Assembly: GCA_023846275.1 (NCBI GenBank)
Contig: CM043874.1
Coordinates: 21,323,130 to 21,387,129 of the forward strand
Reading direction: 5' to 3'
Source of the DNA: Vanilla planifolia
Lineage: Eukaryota > Streptophyta > Magnoliopsida > Asparagales > Orchidaceae
Length of the DNA stretch: 64,000 bases
Shown: piece after piece, positions 37,801 to 49,800 of the stretch
Layout of the letters: each line of letters begins with the position of its first letter
How positions within the stretch are numbered: position 1 is the first letter of the stretch
Program-made: the position numbers and the translations under genes
Notes under the pieces: model-generated
Databases searched by the model: none
Seen by the model: the letters and a program-made list of their open reading frames with translations, nothing else
What the model was told of the DNA's origin: nothing

Positions 37801-40800
37801 CGATTGACCTAGCCATTCATTGCTTCTCTACACCAACTGCTTCTCTATAAATTTGGATATTATTCTTAACCTCCAACTTAAAAAAGGTTTCATCATACCA
37901 TTATCATCTAGAGTTGCAAGATCATGTTTATTGTTAGTGCCATTATTTGAGGGTCTATCTCCTCCTTATGTTATTGCCCCACATTCTCCTAAAAGTAGAC
38001 TTATCTTTATTGAGTGGTGCTTACAAGGAGTATGTACAACTATCTTGTTTTTATCTCATGATCTTCATTAGAAGTTGCACTTGCTAAGTTGGAATTGCCT
38101 TTTGCTCTTCCAACAATCTGGATGTTTTTCTTTCTTGAGCCAACTCTTACCTTAGGTTGCTTCCATTCTTAACAACTCTCCTAGTTCTCAACTTAACCAT
38201 ACAAGGTCACAAACTCTATTGATTAAAATTTATCACTTGGTGAGATGTAATTCTCTAATACCGAATTATGATTCTTTTTAAGATGGGTCATGTAGAGTGG
38301 TATAAACAAAATCTAGTGAGATGAGCAAGAAAATGCATTTGAAACCAGATTCATAATAAAAATTACATATGAAAAATCCAATACATCTACTAAAGAAAAA
38401 CACTAAATAATGTACTTATAAATAAACTCTTAAAACCTTTGGCTACATGTATAAGGCCCAAAATACTTCTTATTAAGAATAGGTCCTCTTAATACATTTG
38501 GTCACAAACATCACATGACACTTCTATGTATCATGCCACCTATATTGATAGAAAGATATTATATCCTAATACCTCTCCGAAGGGCTTATTTTATAATCAA
38601 AGGGTCTTTAGAATAAAAAGAAATAAGAAACAAATATTAAAATCTAATCTTAATATGTTAGGATACGAATAGATCTTAAGTTTCAAACATTTATTATAAA
38701 AAATCGACCAAATTTTTGTTTGACACATTCAAATGTCAAATCTACATAATCTAAAAAACTTCTATACAATTGTAGTAAACTGGGTGCTTTTTTCTTTACG
38801 TATCTTAGAATTTAATGATTCAAAGTTATTGAAAAGTTAATAAATTTATCTAAAACTTCAAAGTTCACCACTATGCAAAGATTCAACCATAACAAGTGTT
38901 AAAATTGCCCATAATGCTCAAACTAATTTGATTTAGGTCCCTACTTAGATTACATTCGAGAATTTTTCCTAGAGAGTTCCCTTGAGACATTTCTTTCTTT
39001 TTTGAAGATTTTAACAAGCCCCTTGGGATCTTCTTTATTCTTTAGCAGTTCAAATCCTTTAAGAACTCAAAACGGTATCTCAAGTGTTCTTCTTAAGACT
39101 TTCTTTATCTTGTCTTCTTCTATGAAATCTCTTCATTGTCATGACCCTTTTCTCAATGCCTTTTATCTTTGTGATGCTATTCTTGGGCCTAGTCGAACTC
39201 CCCTTGAGGTTGCGACAAGACAACCCTCACCTCTTAAGACTTCCCTCTTTGATTCACATTTATATTTATTACCCTTTAAGTCTATAATCCCAAGCCCCCT
39301 TACATCTTCAAGTCCTCCCATGGCCCATAAATCCCTTTTGAGTTGCATTCCATACAGTTTGTGACCTCTCTTGGGATTTCTTCTTTCTCCTTGAGGAATT
39401 GTTCAAGAACATCAAAGATTCTCTTGAATCACCATTGAAATAATTAAACATGATATGAAGTATGTTTATGGTATTTGTGTATCTATTGACAATAATCCAA
39501 TTAATTTTGGAAGTAGAGTGCATGGATTTGGTAAACTTGATTTATAAAATAAATCAAGGTATGGTAAAACATTTTGACAATTTTATGTTACTCAAATGGA
39601 TTGGTAGGTAGATCTCTATGGTAGTCTGAGAAGTTAGGTGTTGCAAGGGGTTTTTGGCAAAGTTTAGCATTCACAATGTTTATTGAATGATGGAATCAAT
39701 TAAAATCTAGGAGGAAGTGGAGATTGCTTAAATCCTTTAGACAACTAAGGGAGTGAATGATTGAGCTCATGTAAGTTTTAGAGTTAATGTGAGAAGATTG
39801 TCATATAATTAGATAAAAAATTGACAATAATATATTCATTGTGGTGTACAAATAGTGAACTTATTATAGAGAAGATAATGGGTGAATCCATGCCCAAAAA
39901 GAGATTTATGAATATGATATAAGTGTGCTGGATTAGTTTGATTAACAAATCCAATTTATTGAACCTTGTAAACTTTTCTAGTAAGATTATCATGAAGAAA
40001 TGCATTCGTATCTTAAGCTAAATTGACCAACTATGAGAAAGTATTATGCGAATTATATTGCTTCAATATTAGATTGTGTCATGATAGTCAAGTTTAATTT
40101 AATGGCGAAGCTCTTTGGCAAAATGATGGGCTTTGTGTTGATGAAGAGTAACTTCTGCTTTTCATTCACATTAAACACTCCTATTTGTAATTAGCAATGT
40201 TCTTTCTAGTTGCAGGTGAAACCAATGCCAAAGTTAGGTTACACAAGAGTTGATTCAACTCTCAAATTGAAATTTAGGAGCCTGTGAGTAAGATGCTAGC
40301 TCCAACAAAGAAGGATCAATTTTGTTCAACAAAGAATAATAAAGATTGGTTTTGTAGATGTTATCCATCTTGCATAAATATGTGAGATGAGTTTGTGTTT
40401 TCTTAATACGACATTGCATGTAATTTTCTTGGGATATAATTCATATGGATAAATATTTAAATAGTGGTATAATATGAATTATTCGAGATTGAGTTGGTGA
40501 GGGGTGGAGATAGTGAGTTTAAATGGGCATAAGAAATAACATCCAAAGGTGAAGTGAATTTTGGGCCTAAGTAAGTAGTAAGGTTTGTGATAAATTGAAA
40601 AATGGATTTGTTACAACACATATATGCAGTTTTATAAGTGGTGGTAAGATCCATGCATTTGTATTCATGATAGGTATTATAGCCAAGGAAGACAAATCAA
40701 GCTAACCAATAATTTAGTTTGTAAAGTTATTGGACCACATATAAGAAAAGCATAGACAATTAAATACTCGTAGAAAGGTATTCAAAGGGTGCCCAACCTT

Positions 40801-43800
40801 TGGTGATATGGGATGAGATTATTAGTGGAGGAAACTGATGGTTACTTAATTAGATAGATGATTGCCTTAAATGCATAATCCCATAATTTCTGTGGCTAGA
40901 GAGCATGTGATAACATATCTTGCCTAAGTTCCACAATGTGGTGATGGCTTCATTCAATCACATTATTTTGCTTATATGTGTCTGGAAAAGTAAATGGATG
41001 ATTGATGGCATAATTGGTGAGGTGGAGACAAAGAGCTAGGTATTCTCCATTAAACTATTGAAGTTTATGAATGTTGAAAGTTCTTATGGCTTTGTTTTAA
41101 AAGGATAAAACATAATATAATTAGAAAGGTTGTCCAAAAATACTATTTAATATTGATAACCATTAGAGGAGTAACCATAAATAGGGCACCAAACTTATCC
41201 ATATTTGAGTTGCAAAAGAGAATTACTAAAATAACTTGCTAATCTTAAAGTTCAGCAGTGAAAATCATTTGACAAGCTAAGCTATAGGAGGTTTAGATGA
41301 AGAGTAGCGGAGTTTGGTAGCAAAAGACAACCCTTCATATGAGATTAGCATTATGGTGGCCAAGGTGGCAGTCCAGACTTTAAGAGGATAGAGAACAATG
41401 ACAAGAAGAGTGGAGGATGTAGCATATTGTCAAGAAAGATGGCATAAACCTTGCATCAAGTGGTCCAATGAAAAGAACCCTCTGCGTGCTACAATCCTTA
41501 AAATGAAAATGTAAACAAATAATTCACTAGAGATGTTATTATAATAAAGGATGAAAAAATGTAGGGACATTGGTACATGCAAGCAATGAGTAATAGGGAT
41601 GGGAAAGATGGATGGGCCTTGGCTGTCAATGAAGTAATTAGGATGAGGTGGTTCCACCACAACATAGAAAGATTGAATGCTATAGCATTGTTAATGCTCC
41701 ACTTGCAACTACATGCGTTATTATTTGTGAACATTGATGTACTTATTGTTGAACAAAACAATGACATAAGAAGTAATTTAAGGGACAATAGAGTGCTCAC
41801 ATAGATATTAAAAGGAAGAATTGTAGCTGGTGCGAGTCATGGAGAAGCCAAGCTTAACAGAAAGGAAGAATTGTAGCTGGTGTGGGCTCTAATACCAAGG
41901 AAAGAGAGACATATTTTTCCCCTCCAGAATATTTCTTGGCTTCTCTTTTATATAGGCAGAGTATTTGTAACATGGAAAATGTGTTGTTTTTGTTAACATG
42001 AAGGATTCTAATGACAGATAGCTTTACTTTCTAGTTCCTTACAATGTTTGGTGGCAATGTACTGTATATGATTGTGAATAGACATTAGCTTTTTCATTTT
42101 GATTTTCACCTTTGTGGTGGATGTTAATTTGGTAATGTTCTTTTGCTTTAATGTTTTTTTGCTTTAATGTTTTTTTGATACTTAAATGAATGTAGAATAA
42201 ACTTGGAAGGGGTAATCGAGATAAAGTTCAACAGTTCATGGCAATAACTGGAACCAGGTAATTTCTTGTTATATAAAACAGCACTGTCTTTAGGTTCTTC
42301 ATTTCTTTTCTTTTTGTTTTGATGAATGATTTGTTCACTTTTTTGCAAATGGTTTACTTACTCTATTTTCTTATGAATTCATTTGTTAATATGCAAGAAA
42401 ATGATGCATATAATTTGGATGCTAGCTCATAACATCTCTATCTTGCAATATCGATTTGAGGCATAGTTGCTAATAGTATGAGTCATGTTGGCCACTAGAT
42501 TAAATTAGAAGCTACCAAATAATGGTGGGATAATGGAAAAACTAATTAAATTGTATGAAAAGAAAGCTTCTCTTAGGTCTATATAGTTGCTTAAAGAAGG
42601 GATTGATGAGAGAAAAAAATCATAGTTTTAAGATATTGGAGTTACTTTTAAACTTCTTAGGGTCTCTCTTTCTTTGTAACTATTATTGATATTAAAGTTA
42701 TCCTTTAGAGTTCTTTCACGCTCAAGGTATTGGAGTGATTGAATTAAATTTACCTTCTTGTTTTTCTTTCTTTGTCTTTCTTCTGACTTTTATTTTTTCT
42801 CTCACTGTTGCATAAGGATTAAAGCTAAGCCATAAAACACTAGGTTTTGTAAAGGATTATTGCGTTCATTTGTGTGGACTTCAATGTAAGATGTGCAGGG
42901 TTTCAATAATGCTGTTGGAGGATGGGCTATTCATAACTTTTTAGTGGGATTTCCTTCTTAACTTCACCTTTCAATTTCCTGTGAACATTATTCTTTTGGT
43001 TGGGCTTGATTGTGATTAAGTTGGTATTATCTCTTTCTTCAAGGCTTACAAAAAGTGTTGTATATTGATTTTATGGCATGATTTCTATTGATTTAATGAC
43101 TATATTAGTCATTCATGCTAAGTCTACACAAGTCTGTTTTCCCTTGTTGCCTTAGATTGGCGAGAGGATCAAAAGTGTAAGATTACCAAGTTAAAATTAT
43201 GTACAAGACATGCTGTTACAAGCAAACAATCTTGTTCATGTTTTTCCTTCTTTTCCTCTATCTTATGTATTTTGTGTGTTCTTGTCATGGAAGATTTTTG
43301 TATGATTTTCAAAGGGACATCTCCTAGCACAAAGATTGAGTATGCATGGAAGAGTGCCTTATGCTTGCTAGACTTTATCTCTTAAATTCTTTTTTTCCTT
43401 CCTTTCTATTATAACTAAAGGTTTGTTTGTTTTGTAATAAGTAGAAATGAAAAATGAGATAAATGATTTCTACTGTTGAGGCTTGTTTCATTGTGAATAG
43501 AAGTTATTTTGTATTACATAATTGAGTTCTTAACTTTTTTGTTTCTCTCCACTTCAATTTTGAAATTGTCAAGTTACTCCTAATCTTCTTGTCCTTTGTA
43601 TGTTGAAGGGTGATCATGACTCCCTATAGTCAAAAAAGCTCTTTTATCTTATTATGTAATGCTAGAGAAAGGATGTACTACCTTAACTTGAAAATGCAAC
43701 GAAGAAAAAAATTTATTGATATATCCTTAATGTTAAGTGGTAAGGAGATTGTCCTATGTTAGAAAGGACTTCCATACCATCTATGATCATTAGCATTTAT

Positions 43801-46800
43801 TTTGTCCTTGCAATGGTCTCCTTGTTACCTTTTAACTTATAACTTGATTGCTTGTTAAGGAAAGCATTCCATGTCCTTGATAAGAAAGGTGGAGGACCAT
43901 GATGAGATAGCCATTGCAATTTGCACTAGAGAAACAAGCTCTTCTTGAGCAAGATGTTATCTATTTTGTCACTTATGAAGCCTTGGATTCTAGAATTTTT
44001 AGTGTTGATGAAGTTTGTCAAAATTATTGAACTTGTCCTTTCAGGTGTAAGCTTATCATTCCAAATGTTGATAGTGCTGTGGATAAAAGCTTATGGGTGT
44101 ATTGACTAAGATTGGTAGACAATTTTTTATGCTTTTCAAGGATCTAGCTAATAAGATCAACTTCATTGTTTTAGATATATTATTCCTTTTAAGTAAGCGT
44201 GTTTTGATCAATTCTCTTCAAACTTCCAAATCTTCATCAACTTGTGAGGGAGATATAAGAGAGAGGAGGATATTTAAGACAATTGCCTCATACTTTTATT
44301 GACATTAATTGCATTCTATTTGGGAAGTTATGTAAATAATACTAGTTGAAGTTCAGGAAGTGGGTTGACAATGATTAATCAAAATCATGCTGTGTACAAG
44401 ATGAGTTCTAGAACAAATACTGAACTCCTTATATAGAAAAACCTGAAAGTATTAGTATAATGTCTTCAAGCATTTAGAAGAGATGTAATGTTGTTAGATA
44501 TGGGTATAAAAACACAATATGTAAGGTCACTGACCTCACAGTTTCATTTTAGGAGTACTTCATTATCAAGTGCTTCATTGTCTTAAGGTAAGTAGGCATG
44601 GTTTTCATCACTAGGGAGATGACTTTGCATTGATGTCGTGATTTGCTTCATCACTTCTTAATCAAGCTTCTAATCTTTGATGTTGTGCTTATTTTAAGTT
44701 CTATTTGAAAAATTATCCTTTTTCATGTTTTATTCTCCTTTCTAGCATTCATCTAGACTTATAATGGACAATGAAGCATGGTTCTTCATTTGGTTTATTG
44801 GATAATTTGATGTGGTCAATTTTGTTTCTTATTGTAAAGCAAACTAATTAGATTCTATTCAAAATACCAATAAGAAAGTAAAAATAGCTGCTTGTTTCAT
44901 TTATTTTAGTGATATATGAGAGACATCTCTTAGGTCTCTCTACTTTATGAGTATGCACCAAGTTCTTCTATTACCAGTGCCACTAACAACGATGCATAAG
45001 GCCATTTATATCCTTGGTGCATATTACTTCATCTCCGATAATATATAAAATTGCCAAAGCTTACAATAGTTTTTTCTAAGGAGGATCAAACAAAAAGTCT
45101 GAATATAGAATCAACAAAAAGGACTTGGAAAGGGGCATACCCGTCCCAACAAAAATAAAAAATAAGAGCTTGGTGTGCCGCCCAATCTACAGGAACATTC
45201 CCTTGTCTATAGATATGCATTAGCTTGAATGCAGTCATACCATTTATAAACTGTAAAACATCTTTGTGCTTGTCTCCATAAGAGGGGTCTTCCAACATCT
45301 TAGTAACCTCTAAGATAGCTGTGGTGGAATCGGATTGAATTTTAGCAGCATGATAAGTATGGAAGTTGTTTTTCTATATATACGTAGCCTCCATGATAGC
45401 GTTCACCTCCATAGCATTGCTCACCTAGAAATAATATAAATTATCAGCAATGAGTAAGGGCTTGCCGTAGTAATCCCTCATCGCCGCACCAATTCCAGCA
45501 ACATCTCCCAATATTGCTGCATCACAGTTGATCTTAATCCACCCCGTTGGAGGAGTTCATTTTGAGGTTACATTCAACTCAAGTGGGTTGGAGGAGCTCC
45601 CATTGGACAAGGATGGATTATAATGCATACAATCCATAGTAGCAATAATATTAAGCTGAATACTTCTCTACAAAATAGCAATGCTACTAGCATTTGCCTT
45701 GTACACTCTCCTGTTTCTATTGAGCCATAAATGATATAAACCAATTGCGAGAAGATTAATGTGCTATACATCCCCGCAACGATTGAGAATTCTACTTTCC
45801 ATCCTACTGAACAGCTCTACAGTGTTAAATTTGGGTTGCTGTAGATATAATTTACTACATTTGCAGTCTCTTTTATGCTTAGTGTCTCCCAAAGTTGCTT
45901 AGCCCTCAAGCAGTCTCACAGTACATGCTGTAATGTCTCTACTGCACTGCAGTCCCAAGGACACTACTCATTAGATGCTAAATGCCTTGCAACCAGCCAA
46001 GCAGTAGTAGGAATGATATTTTTAATCATCCTCCAAATAAACATTTTAATCCGTGGCTGAACTTTAAGTTTCCAGATCCAAGAGAAACCGAAACCTGCTG
46101 CAATTGTAACATCCAAATCAGCTGTAGTCTCTTCCTTAATCATTTTGTTGTATATGCATTTGTTTTCTATCAGCTGGTTCTTGGTTTGCACATAATACAG
46201 CTCATCCTTACAGCCATTCTTCGTCCATAGAAAATGGAAAACTCTTGCCTCCAACGCAATAGAAACAAGAGTCTTAATTTTGCAAACATCATACTCACCA
46301 TGTGCAATGACAATTTTTTCAACTTTGTTTGACAATTTAGCTTGCATATTGATGTATGTTGGTCACCAACGTATTAGGAGCACACCCAACCAGTTATTTT
46401 CAACAAAAGACACGCCCTTGCCATCCCTAATCCTCCATAACGAATGGAAAGTAGTCCCAAGCATAGCAATTTGAATGAGTTTACAAGCTTGTGAGCCCCT
46501 TAAAATATTACCTTTGTTTTTGTCAAATAAATATTTTCCTTTCATTACTTTGACTCACATGCATTCTTTCTTTGCCAAAATTCTTCTACAATGCTAGGTA
46601 ATCAATGCTTTTTGCCAAATAGTTAAATCTTGGATGTCCAATCCTCCATCTTGTGGTAATGTGACCGCTTTCCAATTAGCATAATAGATGACATTATCAT
46701 TAGTTGTTCCATACCATAGGTACTTTCTGAATAATCTTTTTGCATCATTAATGAATTTTTTTGGGACCACGTAGTGACTAAGATGAAAGGTAAGGATGGC

Positions 46801-49800
46801 TACAAGAACTGAATTAATCATAAAGATCCTCCCTGCCACAGAAAGGGTCTAATCTTCCATTTTGCAACATACTCCACACTCTAAATAATGAAGTTGAGCT
46901 CCTTTTTTCTAAAAAATTTGTCCAAAAATAGGGACCCCTAAGTAGTTTAGTATACTTGCCTATGTCATATGAATCTTCTCGGCCACCATTTTCCTTCTTT
47001 TGCTCGTCATTCCTCTATTGAACAGCACTTTTGATTTACTCAAATTCAAGTATTGTTTCGAGTGCTTGCCATACTCCTCCATCACCTGTCTAATGGTTCT
47101 TGTTACTGCACGAGTGGAGGGTGCATGCATCATAATGTCGTCATCATAAAGAAGATGTGAGATCACCTGTGTAAACTTCTCACAATCAAAACCCATCACC
47201 GCCTTTCCCTTCTATTTTTTCACAAGCCATGACAAGTGTTTCGACATAATGTTAAATAAATAAGTTGATAGGGGGCACCCCTGTCTAAGTCCTCTACTTG
47301 CCTCAATATACGGGAGTCTTGACCCATTAAGCAAGACAAAATCTTGAGGATGAAATACATGCTTCTACCTACTAACATCAAATACTAGGAAATCCTAGAA
47401 TTTTCATCATATTAATTGCAAATTGTCATCTCACCTTGTTGTATGCTTGTTCCATGTCTATCTTGATAGTCATAAGCCCCTTAGATATTGATGAGTGCAT
47501 ACGAGCTGTCATATATTGGGCTAAGAATATATTGTCTGAGATAGTTCTGTTTGACGCTCCTTGCTTCATTGCAATAAAATCTGGTAACACTTTCTTCAAT
47601 CTTCCAACCAAGGTCTTTATAATAACTTTATAAATAACATTGCATAGGCTTATAGTTCTAAATTATTTTGGCTTGACTATGCCCCTCACCTTTGGAATAA
47701 GCACAATCAGGGTGTCCTTCCACATTTTCAGCATGTACCTGTCATGGAAGAATTGCTTTAGTGCACTGATAATATCCCCATATGTAATTTCCTAGTAATC
47801 ATTAATGAACTCCGCGGTAATCCCATCCATCCCAAGAGTCTAGTTCTTTTTTATAGATCTAGCTGCATTCTTTATTTCCTTCTCAGTTATTGGTGCATTA
47901 AACTCAGCTGCGTGCTCCCCGTCAATGCTTCTATGTGGCTGAAATTGTTGGGGTGGGCAATAAATGTCATCACTGCACCACTTCATAGTAAAATAATTCA
48001 TTAATAAATATTTAATTTCAGTTAGAGAGCTCACCACAACCCCACTTGCATCTCTCAAATTGTAAATATGTTTGCTCCTGTTAAGAGAAGTCGTTGCAGC
48101 CTGGAAAAATTTGGCCTTTTGGTCCCCCAATTGTGCCCAATGCACATTGGCATGTTGCCACCACCACTTCTCCTCAAGTCCAGCCACCTTGTGGAAAGAA
48201 GTAATAAGTTGCCCCAACTGATCATGCTCATGTTGTGTGAGACCCTCATCTGACTCCTTAAATTGAAAATAGTGAGTCTCCCCCTCCAGTTGGCGGTTTT
48301 TCTGGATAAAGTTCTTCATCTCCATATTAGTCTACTTCCTCAATGCCGTTAGAGTTCTATCAAATTTCGTAGATAAGCCGTCCATTAGGTTGCCCTTGAC
48401 CGATCTATTCCACACATTTTGTACAATTCTTGTAGTCTGAGAAAATGATAGTCACACACTTTCAAACTGACACTTTCTTTCAGTAATTATATCTTGTTGT
48501 AAACACATCTCAATAAAAAATAGACAGTAATTAGATCCAATGCATGTTAGATGAGATACTTTAATATTTAGATGCATTTGAATCTCCTTCAAGTTCATTA
48601 AAGTCCTATCCAGCCTCTTAAAGATGTGGGCACTTCCCTCCCTTCCATTACACTGCATATACTTATTACCCATAAACCCAAGGTCCATCAGGTTAATCTC
48701 CTACATTAGAGAAGAAACTTTCTACTGCCCAACTCCATTCTTGAACTTCTTCATCCTTTTTTTTCTTGTTCTGCAGTAAGAGGACATTAAAATCACCTAC
48801 AATCAGCATTGGGCTACCTCCCTTTGCCGCCTCTCTCAATAAATCCCATGCAATTCTACGGGTTACAGTGTCCTTGGATGCACGCTGCATTTCTACAATT
48901 TAGCAATTCTAGCATTAACCTGCACAGAGACCAGTTGGGGTGATAAGTTGATAACATGAAGGTCCAACCAATTCTTCCATAGCAGCACAATTCCTCCTGA
49001 TAGCCGAACTGAAGGTTGAACAACTAACTCTCACTCCCTTCCCAACAGCCTGTCTGCATCTTACCTATTGAATCTCTCCACACGTGTCTCCACCAATGCC
49101 ACCACTGCTACATTGTGCATTTTGACCATTCGCTGCAAGTAGCCCCTATATTTTTTATCTCTGATTCCCCTCGCATTCCATACGGTAATATTAACCATGA
49201 TATTTTGATTGGTGTTCCCAGCTATCCCACTACAGTTTGCTCTCCAACCTACTGTTCCTGTCATTCCAAAAGCTTTTGCTTCTAACCATGGTTAAATTCC
49301 CATACCATTCAGCTCTCTTCCCATCCTTGTTTTTGATTAGCCATAAGAGACTTACATTGTTGGATACTCCACTATCATCTACATTAGTGCTACGCTGGCT
49401 AAACAACCCTGCATTGCAGCAGGTGTGCTGAAGTGCATCGCTTCCCTTGCAGTGCTTCCTGTCGTTCTAACAAGTACTGCAGTCAACCATGATTAATTTT
49501 ATGTGCACATCACATATATTCTCATTTATAATATTAATTGTCAATAAGGGACACACATTCCACATGAAACCAGCACCATACTCAGCGGAATTGTCATGAA
49601 CGGTTTCACAAGCTTTGCAGCAAGCCTGATCACACACATCACTCCCCTTCCAGCTGTAGCTAAGATGTTGCATCCCCTTGTGGATTAAGCAGCCATTCAT
49701 GTGTGCACCCAATAAACAGCAGCAATTAAACTTCCCATCATGGACCCCCAGCAGCCAGCTATTTGCAACAGCAAATGCAATTATTTCAAGATGGTACATT

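Larger units (their letters stand above)
35720..39440 (-). mobile_element. Gag-only LTR element fossil (Copia-like) in DCN1-like intron 1
   Basis: Two diverged direct repeats (about 35,720-36,400 and 38,790-39,440) enclose about 2.4 kb. Shared words in order include TTGCCCAxAAT, TCTAATTTGATTT-like, CCTTGAGACAT, AACAAGCCCCTT/AGCAAGTCCCTT, TTTCTTCTTT and ATTCTCTTGAATCA. Inside, the - strand near 37,250 reads a Gag zinc-knuckle relic (CHH, KPCHIKRYYRKL). No integrase, RT or RNase H is recognised between the repeats, so it looks like a non-autonomous element or an internally shortened copy. It is broken and old. Confidence 0.68.

Noticed and set aside
39002-39364. A 120-codon + strand frame
   Set aside because: It lies within the LTR of the gag-only element, lacks an ATG at its start and has low-complexity Ser/Leu content.
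44093-44302. Short frame in intron 2 as a small gene
   Set aside because: No similarity, no conserved start context, and comparable to other chance frames of its length.
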